Under the pieces are notes generated by a model. The model was not told where the DNA came from. It saw nothing but the letters and a program-made list of their open reading frames with translations, and ran no database searches. The position numbers and the translations under genes were made by a program. From Rutpela maculata (Eukaryota; Arthropoda; Insecta; Coleoptera; Cerambycidae): DNA of 64,000 nucleotides. Where the stretch lies: the NCBI GenBank assembly GCA_936432065.2, contig OW386286.2:265813987-265877986 (forward strand). The letters run 5' to 3'. Numbering within the stretch: position 1 is the first letter of the stretch; each line of letters begins with the position of its first letter. Below, piece by piece: positions 36,501 to 48,500 of this stretch.

Positions 36501-39500
36501 ATCATTGAAATAAAAAGAAAATGAAACTTATATGACTGTTCCATCCCTTAATGATCTTCAGAAACCAGAAAAATGACTGTCCTACTATAAGAATATTTGG
36601 AGCAAAGCGTGGTTGAACGAAAGTTGGTTTTTTGTTAATAACGTTATTAATTATGAACGGATCAAGATGAATCAGCGCTCAAGTTTTTTCGTATTCCCCA
36701 CTGTAATAACATATCCAAAGTAAGTAGTTTCTTAATATTTATCAAAAACAAAATGGAGGCAAGGAAAACTAAAAAAAATTTTTTCCCTTAAAAGAGTTGT
36801 TTGGGGGGTTAAATTTGGCAAATATGTCTGCCAAGATTAGTATTTTTTAGAGCCTTGTGAACCACAAGCTGTCTGGGCAGGCGTTTTTTTTTCAATTTTA
36901 ACAATTTTTTTTGTCAAAATTTAAAGTTTTGGTCTTTTTTGGCTACTTTGGTGGCAAATTAATTGCTCAAAAACCAACCGATAGAAATGTCTGCCACAAC
37001 AGTACAGTACTGTACACACCAAAACAAACATTTTGCGCTAAATTTAGTCGGGTAACTAAAAATTTTTTTTCAATTTCCGGTTACCGTGCGCCATCCGGAA
37101 ATTTCGTCTGTCCGCATAATTAGTCCGCCCCTGTACTTGCCCTATAAATTGTGGTACATTTTTATGAAACGCCCTGTATATCCATAATCTTTTAGAACGT
37201 TATTGTCAGGAACCATGATCATACAGTACAATTACATCATACAAACCCAAGGGGATAGGATTATCAAAGTTGGTTGTATCTTTGGAAATGACAGCAAAAT
37301 ATTAATTGGCACTGGGGTAAAAATATCCACGTAAGTATATGAACACATCTTTTGAAGTCCATTTTCACCTGTTTTCGTCACTCAATTATTTTATCGTTTT
37401 AAGAACTCTTCCAAATAAAGGGAGCACATTAATCCACAATTCCTCAAACAATACCAGATCTCCAGTTGTAGAAATGAGGGTTTTGGATTTAAATACTCAT
37501 GAAGAAATCAGTGATTCTCAAATTGGACAAGAATTGCAACTAGTCATCGAACTCAAGTCATTAAATAGTAAGTTCAGACACTACTATTATTGTGTTTTAA
37601 AAGAGATTTTAAAACTATGGATATCATTTTGAATAGGTCAAAAATTGATTTGACCAACAGAAAACAAATCACGAAAGTTAAAAACGCATTTTTTTCAAGT
37701 CTTGATTAGGGATTGCAATTTACCGGATGTTTTAATAACCGGTAAATCGGTAAATAAAAATGTAAATAACCGGTTAACCGGTATTTACCGGTAATTTTTA
37801 GAATGGATGATTAGGGTGGCGAAAATGGCAATTGTCTTTTTCCATGTACTGTCGTGAGCAAAATTAAATAGGACAAGTCTTATAACGTATTTTTGCTAAA
37901 ATTTAGTTGTGTACATCTTACTTTAATTTTTGTGACATTGTCAGTTAGTTGTCATAATTCATTGGAAGTGTACAAAATTATCTAAATTTAAAAAACCATT
38001 TTTTTATACGTATATTTAATATAATGAACAAACAAAAGGTTCTTTATCAACAGTAAGATCACAAGAGCTTTTTTTATCGGATAAATTTCTCTTTGTAACG
38101 AAATCATTTTGCCAAATCAGTGATTTTATAAGAAAAACTGACATGAAAAAATCGCGAGATCGGAGTCGAGCGATTTTGTTAAATGTCAGTTTGACCCCGC
38201 ACACCATATAGGAGGATTTCTGCCCCCAGTTAAATTTAATCTAACCCACGTAAAAATGTTCTTTTGAACCCCCTTAACAAATATTCAAATGCAGCCAGGT
38301 CTGAAAAGGTCTTCGTTTCGAGATATGGAGCCCTAAAGATCGTTCCAAATCCAAAATCGCCCAAAGTTACCTTGTCTTAATGACTAAATTCTATTGCTGT
38401 TTCCATAGAAATCAATAGTAAAACAACGAAATATTAAGTTTTATTTCACACTTTTTTATTTCTTTTTCACTTGTCAATAATGACATTGTTTTGATTCATT
38501 GAATTTCCTACGATCCAAGAACGAGTGTGTTATTTTTTTAAAAATATCGGCATTTTTTGAGTACGTGGACACGAATTACTGATCGAAATTGTTTAGGTAA
38601 GATTACCACAGAAAATTCCATAATCATAGTTCAAATAAAAATCAATGGACTTGATTAAATTGTCCATTTAATGGGCATTTAAAATAAAAAACATGATACA
38701 CTCTGAAAGTTCAGATAAAAAAAGAACAATTCTAATCCTAGGAAGCTCGGAGAACAATAATTTATCATAAGATTTTGAGTCACAGAACTTAACAAAAGTT
38801 TTTTATTTAAGAAAAAAGTATCACAACTTTATTCTTGAATTGAAAAAACTGCAGCGAAGCCTTTGAAGACCCACGGCGTCATTAACATGAGTGGTGTTAT
38901 TTATGCAGTTCTGAATTTCCATAAAATCAAAGCCAACTTTAATTTAATTTTTTCAATTTTAAAACGTATTTGGAACGATCTTTAGGGCTCCATACCTCGA
39001 AACGAAGACCTTTTCGGACCTGGCTGCATTTGAACATTTGTTCAGGGGGTTTAAAAGAATATTTTTACGTGGGTTAGATTAAATTTGACTAGAGACAGAA
39101 ATCCCCCCATATGGTGTGCGGGGTCCTTTATCCATAAAAGAAAAGCTCGAGTGTGTTTTGGCAAGATAAATTAACGACAGAATATGTGAACGAACAACAA
39201 CAATAATTTATTAAAAATAATTATAATTTTCCCAAAACGACTCATTGTACAGTATAGTTTCCACAATACTTAAAAATTATAGCTGACAGTAGAGATTTTA
39301 AAGTGACGTGCGACTACCACATGTACTCTGCTTTTGAGGAACAGGCATTTTTATCGGTGATTAAAAACGATGCACCATTTTTATCGCTGTCAAAGTGACC
39401 AAAATGTGACTGTCAAACAGACTTTTTTATACAGGAGTTAATTTAGCAAAAGGAAAAAATATAAATGAAACAAATTTAAATAAATGATTATTCTGTAAAT

Positions 39501-42500
39501 AACAAAAATATCCACTTAAATAACAAAAATTATAAACATAAACTCAAATATGGCATTTACTGAATACCTAATCTAAAAATACAATATTTTTTTAAAAATA
39601 GCCTGTTAAAAGGATTAGTTTTTCAAAGCTATATCTGTTAGTCGTCTGATATTTGTGCATAGAATACCCCAGCTGAAGATGCCCTTCTTCAATCGATATT
39701 GGTGGGTCAATAAGTTAATAAGAATTGGTAATAATATAATTCTAAATGTATTCCAAGGATATTTGCGGCAGTGAAATATTCAATTTTCTGTCGTAAGATA
39801 TTGTCAATGTCTCTCTTGTAATTCTTGGGGCTTGGTGTTTGGAGTTTATTTTTTATAATATTATTTATTTATTGTTAAAAGTGGTCGGTGTTGGGACAAT
39901 CACTCTGTATTTAGTGAATACTAGTTAGTGACATAAATAGAAACGTTGAATACGTGACATATCGTAAGTTCAGAATTTACCGAAATAACCGGTAAAAAAT
40001 TAAAATAACCGGTAATTAGCGTCATGTGTTTTTTGTCCTAATAACCGGTTAACCGGTAATGCAATCCCTAGTCTTGATGTTGATCTTGAAGTTCCGCAAC
40101 GAAACATTTTAAGAATCCTTTTTATTTATTATTTATTATAGTGATATAAATTACCAGCTTAATCGTGATTTTTTGAATTTGTATGCAGACGATACTTTAT
40201 TAGCTGTGAGATTACGATCTTGATATTATATTTTATTATTTAAACATTATTTGGAATAGGTATATAAAGAAAAAATCTGAAAAAAAATATTTTACTTTTC
40301 GAAAATAACTGTTAACTTGGATCTAAAAACTAGAATCACTGTATACACATTAATAATTTTGCTTCATTTTGATTTCTGTGCTACTGTTTTGTATTTACTT
40401 GATCAATACTATAATAATGAATTGCAACAACCTTAAATAGACTTATGATGATAATTCTCAGATGCTATAGGTGGGCATACACCAATTCAGAATAACTTGC
40501 CAAAACAAATTAAAGACAGTAGATCTGTAAATATTTTTAAACATGAATTAATTAATAATCTACCTAAGAAATACTGACGGGGCAATCATTTTCCTAGAGT
40601 AAGTAGATATTAACACTATTATTAGAACAAGCACAAAGGCCTAAGATCATTTGGTTGTTGAAAAATTAATTTTTGTTTGAAATTTGAGACAGTCTTTATT
40701 TTAAAAACGTTACATTATGAGCAAAGCTCGTATCTGCGATTGCAATTTCACAAATATAAGGGACGGACTCAGCCGGGTTTGAAAGAACGTTATTACTTTG
40801 TACGTATTTCATGTGCAAAAATGATGCAAATCATACCCTGTCGATGTGACGGTGTTAAAACTTGGTGGAATATATACAACACTGAGAACACCAAAAGTAT
40901 TCATTTATTGCGGCACAGTAATAAGTTTATATTTATTTTATAGTTTTATAGTAAATTTATATTCTACACAATTCAAGCATTTTATTATGACTAGGCAAAC
41001 GTGTATGTATTTATATTAGGAGTTTATATTATCTTTTTTTGTGTTTCAATAAAGATTTAAAAAAGATAATGATTTCGTAATTTGAAAATTTCTCGTACAT
41101 CCATGAACCGATTGAAAAAAAAATTGATAGGCTTTTAGAGACAACAATATAGAATGGGTACTAGGCTATTGAAAAGTGAAAAAAACATTTTTTTTGATTT
41201 TCGCACGAGTAAAACATTTTTTTCTTTCTTTAATTTTCAATAGCCTATAGTACTGTTGTGCGCAAAAAAAAATGGGGCAAGTCTTATAACGTATTTTTGT
41301 TAAAATCTAGTTGTGTACATCTAACTTTAATTTTTGTGACATTATCAGTTATTTGTCAAAATTAATTGCAAGTGTGCAAATAGAGACAGATTTACATTAG
41401 AAAAAAATAGTTGTCCTATTTTTTTTTGCTCACGACAGTACCATTCTAAAAAGTTCTCTCCAAAAGCCTATCAAAAAATTTTTTCAATCGGTTCAGGGAT
41501 GTAGGAGAAATTTTCGAATTACGTTCACGGTACCGCCCACCTTAATATTTCTTGCAATGTGCTTATCCTTCTACTATCACCAAATTTCCCATATTTCTAT
41601 AATTTTTAGGTACCTACGATATTTGGGCAAGTCATCTGATAGCAATGACAGAAAGAAGTGAAGAATCAATATTCCTTTTAGATGACAGAGGATGTCCAAC
41701 GAATTTGAATATCTTTCCTCCTTTAGAGAAAGTGGTGACTAGCACTTCAAGGGCGTTAGTAGCCTCCTTCCAGGCATTTAAATTTGCCTCATCACCTATT
41801 GTGCGATTTAGCGTCATAATACAGTTCTGCCCAAACGAGTGTCCACCGGTAGGTTATTCAAAATCACACTAACAATATAAATCAACATCATATTTAATTT
41901 TCATTATGATAGGCCATATTCACTTGATCACAATATGGTCAATTTTTCTCAGTTTTATTCTTAAAATTTAAAATTATAAGTATTATTGTGTACACCAATT
42001 TACATCCCAGTTGTTGAGCATATATTCTTTAAGTGTTTAAAGTACAAAACAGAAAACGATCTTCTTGAACTTTGTGCTTTTGTTATGGCACACCGATTTA
42101 CGCGGAATTTTTTGAGGTACAATTCACTTAAGTTTTATCAAATTTAACGGAGTTTTGCTCGGTATTTCGCGTATTTTATGGAGCGTTTCGTCGCACGACT
42201 TATCCATTCGAAAACCGACTTGCGGCTCAGAAGTGATCTCTTCTTCACGAAAAGTTAAATAATCAAAAGGTTTCCGTGTTAATATCTGATATCTATTAGC
42301 ACTAAAAAAAACATATCTATGACATAATCCTAGAATTCCTTTGTTTTTGTATATTGTTCCTTTATTTTCGTGGTCGTATTCTTTGTTTATCTTTAAATAA
42401 TGCCCTGATAGACCCTCGAATGGTCTATCAGGGCATTATTTAAAGCATTCGCAACTGACAGTATATGTTAGATTTAGGACTATAATTAGTGAACAGACAG

Positions 42501-45500
42501 TGGTATCGGTTAGATCAGTATTAAGAATATTAATTAAATAATATGGAGGATTATCGTGCTGGCTAAGTTATGATAAGCAAACTAAGTGTTGAGGATAGTT
42601 AATTTTTGGTATGTACACTAGAGTGGGCCGAAAAATAGTACATTATATTACTAGGAGCAGAACGCACTCTTTTTTTGCGTTGAGCCCAGGATTTGCAAAC
42701 TGGGCGAAACACAAAAAAAGGCGTTCTACTCCGTGTAATATATATTATTTTTTCTTCAAGCGTATTAAAATGCAAAAATTCATTTATTTATCATAAATGT
42801 ACAAATATTCAAACTACAGTCTAACATGTTGACACAATATGACAAGTGGCTAGTGGATAGCGTGCCACCGGTGGCTTTCGGTATTAACATTATGTTACTA
42901 GTAAAAAAATACCCACTACGGCGGCGCTTTCGGAACTAACATTATGTTACTAGTAAAACAATGTCCACTACGGTGGCGTTCGGTACTAACATTTTGTTAC
43001 TAGTAAAACAATGTCCTACTTCTACGTCTGTTTTTGGTGACATAATTTAAACATTTTAATACGCTTAAAGAAAAACATTTTTTTTATATCGCTATACCTC
43101 AAAAAAGTTGCCTATCGCCTAGCTAAGCAAAATGAAAAAAAAAATTATATAAAAAAATATCTTCCGTTCGCGCATGGCGCTCAAAGTTCTAAAAAATGTC
43201 GAAATTTCGCTTTTTTTAATTAATTTTTTATAATGGCTAAATTTAATACTAACTAAATGCTATAGGTCCTAATGTGAAGTTTGGGGATAGGGAATACGAA
43301 AAAAAATTAAACCCTTAAATTGAAAATATTTAGTGTTTGCGCAAAATGCTCAAAAAACTGGATTTTGTCTAAAAACGGCTATATTTCGTAGCTTATCAAT
43401 TTTATGTCCAGTCTATACAAATGATAAACATATTTTTATTGTCAACTTCTTTATTCAATAATCATTATAATCAATCACTTTAAAGTTTGATTTTTGGGAA
43501 AATTCGGGCATAATACTTAGTGACAAGAGGGTAGTTCGTATGAATCCGTCTCTTGCGTCAGCGCCACACACTTTTTGAGATATTTCAGTCACAAGTTTGA
43601 CACAGCGTTCAACCGCCTGGGTGTGACAAGGGAAACTTTGGAAATCTGGTTGCGGCGATGTGTCTGTCTTTATCATTTTTATGATATCCTCATCCGTGAT
43701 TTTTTTTAGTAGTGGAGGAGGAGAGATTTTCAAACTATCCCACCAAATCATATCGACGTAGTCTGTTGCTTCAAAATTTTTTTTTCCGAAGATATTTTAA
43801 AAGGATTTTAAAATCAAAATAAGATTTTAATGTTAAAACATCTTGATGAAGATTTTAACGTTAAAACATCTTGATGAAGATTCAACAATTAAATATTTAC
43901 AGGTTTTCCTTTATTTTATATTCAATTTAACCTCTGTTTTATCTACAATGGCAATAAGGTTGAAGCGAGAAATGGGATGACGTAGAGTGGAAGAGAAACG
44001 AGAAACATCATGCTATTTCTATCCACTAAATCCACTTGTTATATAATATGCGCGAAAATGTTTACGCGATGACACATTTCTAAAGCCATCCCTGTTGTTG
44101 ACTAATAAACATCCCGCCATTAACTTCGGGCCGACTCGTGCACGCTCTTGCACGATATTTGAATTTGAGGATTAGTGACGTCATCACGCAGAAATTCAAA
44201 TTTCAAACGTAAAAATAAAATACTAAGAGAGGATAAACTAAAATTTTATCGCTGTATTTATTAACTATAGAACCTCTAAGCTGTTCACCACATATATTAG
44301 AATATCATGATTTAGATGTGCGGGATGACCCCATTGATGCTTTATTGCAAGATGATTGAGCCATGCCTGTCAAAACACAAGTGAAACAAAAATAACAACA
44401 AGGTAGGCCACGAAAATAATTATTTTATTGTTTATTCAATTCTGACATTTCAAACCGTTATTCCATAGCAACTCCATAGCAACAACCGTAAATAGTTGTT
44501 TATTCACTAGTAAAATAAAAAGTATTCTCTTCTTGTGGCACACTTATTTTTATTATTTTTCACATAAAGGGAAAATATTTCGACCTTTTCAGCCTCACTA
44601 TAACCCATTTTGATTGAATAAATGTTAATAATGACGGTTTAAAATGTCAAAATAGAATAAACAATAAAATAATTATTTTCGTGGCCTACCTTGTTATTTT
44701 TCGTTTTCTTGTGTTTTGACAGGCATGGCTCAATCATCTTGCAATAAAGCAGCTTATTTGCATTTTGAATGTCAAATATGTCAAAAAGTATTTAAGATAG
44801 ACCTATACAATATATATTTGAAATCAGGAGAAAAAGGGCTTCTCGAAAATGCAATAATATATTTTAAAAAAAACATATACTTATTTCGTATCACGTGACC
44901 TATACATGATATTGTTTTTTTTATCACGTTTCGTTAAAATATAGGTAAGATCCTACAACTTTCATAAGAAAATTTTTTTTCTGTTTTCAATAATAACAGA
45001 AATAAGGGGAGGGGGGGTCAATATATAGTGAATAACCCTGTACATACCTGGCTAAATTGAGACATATCATAACACCAATAAAAAGTCATCCTACTCCTCA
45101 TATAATTATAGCAATATCATACCGATACAAAATATTTCTTCAAGTATTTCAGTCAGTTGTTAAAAAGTATTTATATTAATTTTAGGTTAATTGTGGGAAC
45201 AACATTATATCTTATGGTAGGAGAAAGCGAGAAATAGTATCCCATACAATTCACACAGTAAATGGCACAACTGTTGTCAAAATTAACAGATCCGAATTTG
45301 AGGAAAGATCTGGCTTGGTTAACGAGATGCCCCTAGAATATGTAATGGTGGTAAGGGATCCAAAATCATTTTCTGACAGACTGGTGTTTGGAGAGAACAA
45401 GATTTTAGTCGCAGGATACGGTAACAATTACACTGATTCTTAAATGGGCTCATTTAGTGACATTTACTTTATAATTTATTTTTGCATTTTCTGTAAGTAT

Positions 45501-48500
45501 TTACCTTTAAGTATATACTGAAAAAGTTATGCCACTAGCGTTAATACTTATAACATATTTGAAACAGCTGACGGTGCGAAGCGAGCATCTGTGATGTCAC
45601 ACCACTCAACTCCACCGGTTATATTCAGTTTAAGAGATATCATTGTAAACTGTGCAGGTGTGGTGTTATTTTACATTATTTAACTTATTTGTATCTGTTA
45701 TTCAGATACGTTAAATAATAATAATAATAACAATAAAATAATTTATTGAAAAGTATACATGAAAAATATACATAATCAAAAGGAGAAGGCATTGCCGTAG
45801 ACATTTTTCAGCCTCCCCTATAACCTATAATAGCTATGTTATGTCTAAATATGAGTAAAATAAATGTGTATAGAGACACAGAACAAAACAACGAAACGAA
45901 CAAACATAAATAATAAACACTAGTATTACATGGCACTTTGTTTCATTAAGAGTCTTAATTTTATCTTACGCTTGAATTGGTACAATGTAGAACTAGAAAC
46001 AAAAATATCGTGAAACTCATTCAATAGTTTAGGTGCTAAATAAGAGAAACTGGATTCATATTTTTTAGTTTGATGCTTAGGAATACTATATGTGTCGGAA
46101 GTTCTAATGTTAACATCAAGTGCTTGAGATCTGCGTTCGAGAAGGTTATACAAATAAGCAGGTGTGTGTTGATTTACAATATTAAAAAGAAGACAGGAGA
46201 ACAACATGGTAAATCGATAATCAATCTTTAATAACTCATGACTATTAAAATATGGCGTAATATGTTGTCGCTTATCGATATTGTATGAATATCATAAGCA
46301 ACTATTTTGCAATACTTGTAATTTATTTTGCAATGACTTTGTTAAATGCCAATAGTAATAAACACCACTACAATAGTCAAAGTTACTCAAAATTACAGAG
46401 TTAAGGAGTTTCCATTTGATTTCTGAGGGCAAAACATGTTTAAATTTATACAGAGTTCTAAATTTGGCGTAGGCTTGCTGACACTTAGCTATGACATGCT
46501 TTTCGAAACACAATCGATCATCGAAGATCACTCCTAGATTTTTAGCACTATGTCACTATTTAAATTGTGAGAGGCTTTGTTACACATGGCACTAGTTCCA
46601 ACGCACATCACTGTAGATTTCAAAGGATTAATTATTAGCACGTTATCACTAGACCACTTAGCTATAGATGTTAGAGTGTCATTTAGCTCAAATACAGTCT
46701 CACTACTATATGATGGATCACATGATATATAGATCTGTGTGTCATCAGCGTAAAGATGAATCCTACAGCTGGCAGATAGCACTGTTGGAAGGTCGGCGGT
46801 AAAGATTGTAAACATTAGAGGACCAAGAATGCTTCCTTGGGGAACACCACATGGAACTTGTTCAGAAGAAAATACATTGTCAATTTTAACTACTTGAGAG
46901 CGGTTGGACAAATAACATTTAAACCAGTTCAAAAGCTGTGTATCTATCTTATAGAAATGTAATTTAGCCAGAAGTAAATCGTAATTTATTAAATCAAATG
47001 CTTTGCTATAGTCCAAAAGCACCAAGTATGTAACATTTGAATTGTCTATGGCGTAGGTCATGTCATCGGACATTTTTATTAAAGATGTTGAGGTGCTGTG
47101 CTGCATTCGGAATCCTGATTGTTGTATAGGTAAAATCTTCTCACTTTTTAAATGATCAGTTAATCTTATGCTAACTACTTTCTCCATGAGCTTAGACAAG
47201 CAGGACAAAATATTGATAGGTCTCAGATGATTAAGTACTTTTGCTAGATTTACTTTAGCTAGCGGCACTATAATTGATTGTTTCCATACCCGAGGGAGAG
47301 TTCCAGTTTCTAATGAATAGTTCATGATATGTGCTATGGCATATTTACAATATGGAAAAATTAACTGATTTTGAGATTAATGCCATCTGCTCCAAAGGCA
47401 TTAGAGTGGAGTGCTTTTAGTGCTTTTTCAATTTCATCGACCGATATTTGAGATGCTGTTAATTTCTTTTCTACGAGTGGAGAAGTATTTTGCTGGTAAT
47501 GTGTCAACATATTTAAATTTACATATTTTTGTGTGATGGAGGAAAAGTACGTATTGATTTCATTAGGGTTATTGATGTCCGATGAAATAAGATTTTGTGG
47601 TTTACTACATTAAATTTTTCGAGATTACGTCATAATTTCTGAGAATTATTTTTATTATTATTAATTTGATGACTAATATATGCAACTTTCTCATTGCGAA
47701 TTGCCAAGGACAGGTAATTTCGAAGGTCTTTATACAATTGTAGTTTAGTTTCTGATTTAGTTCTTTTATAATCATTCAAAGCTTTATCTACTGATTTCTT
47801 TAATTGTTTCGGTTATGTACTGCTTAGATGGCTTATTCGGCACAGTTGTTCCATAAGGAGCGTGGATATCAAATATAGTTAAAATTGCGTTATTCAAAAA
47901 GTTGGTTTTATCGTCAATGTTAGGGAGATCCTGAATAAACTCCCAGTTAACAGCAATAGCTTCTTTCACAAATTCCTTCTTATCAAAGAAACGATAATCT
48001 CTATAAGTTATCTTTGGCACAGGGGGCTTAACAGTTGTGTAGTCAAAAATAGTATGAGTTAGGAAGTGATCAGTCATATTTAAAAGATCAATAGTTCCGC
48101 ATTCAATTACTTTCTCTTGCAGATCAGTACAAATTACATCAATTAAAGTAGATGATGTGTCAGCAATTCTCGTAGGTTCTTGAATTAATTGGTTCAAATT
48201 GAAACAATCAAGGATATTTCTGAGGTAGATTGAATTGTAGCACTCCTTTTTGAAAAAGTCAACATTAAGGTCGCCAACGAGTATAATATTGTCACACTCT
48301 CCTACTAGATTAGTTAATACTTCTTCAAGCCTATCAAGGGAGGAAATTTTAAGGTTAGGTGGTCTGTATACCACACCAAAGGCTATTTTAATGTTATTAA
48401 TATTTGCCAAAATCCACAATTGTTCAAGTTGATCACCTCCAGCATGATTAATTTCTATAATTCTGTATTTGATATTTTTGCTAATATACCAACAGACACC

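Noticed and set aside
40677..40943. 88-codon frame in a ZP intron
   Set aside because: Starts at a non-ATG codon and has no recognisable motif; may be LINE 3' debris.
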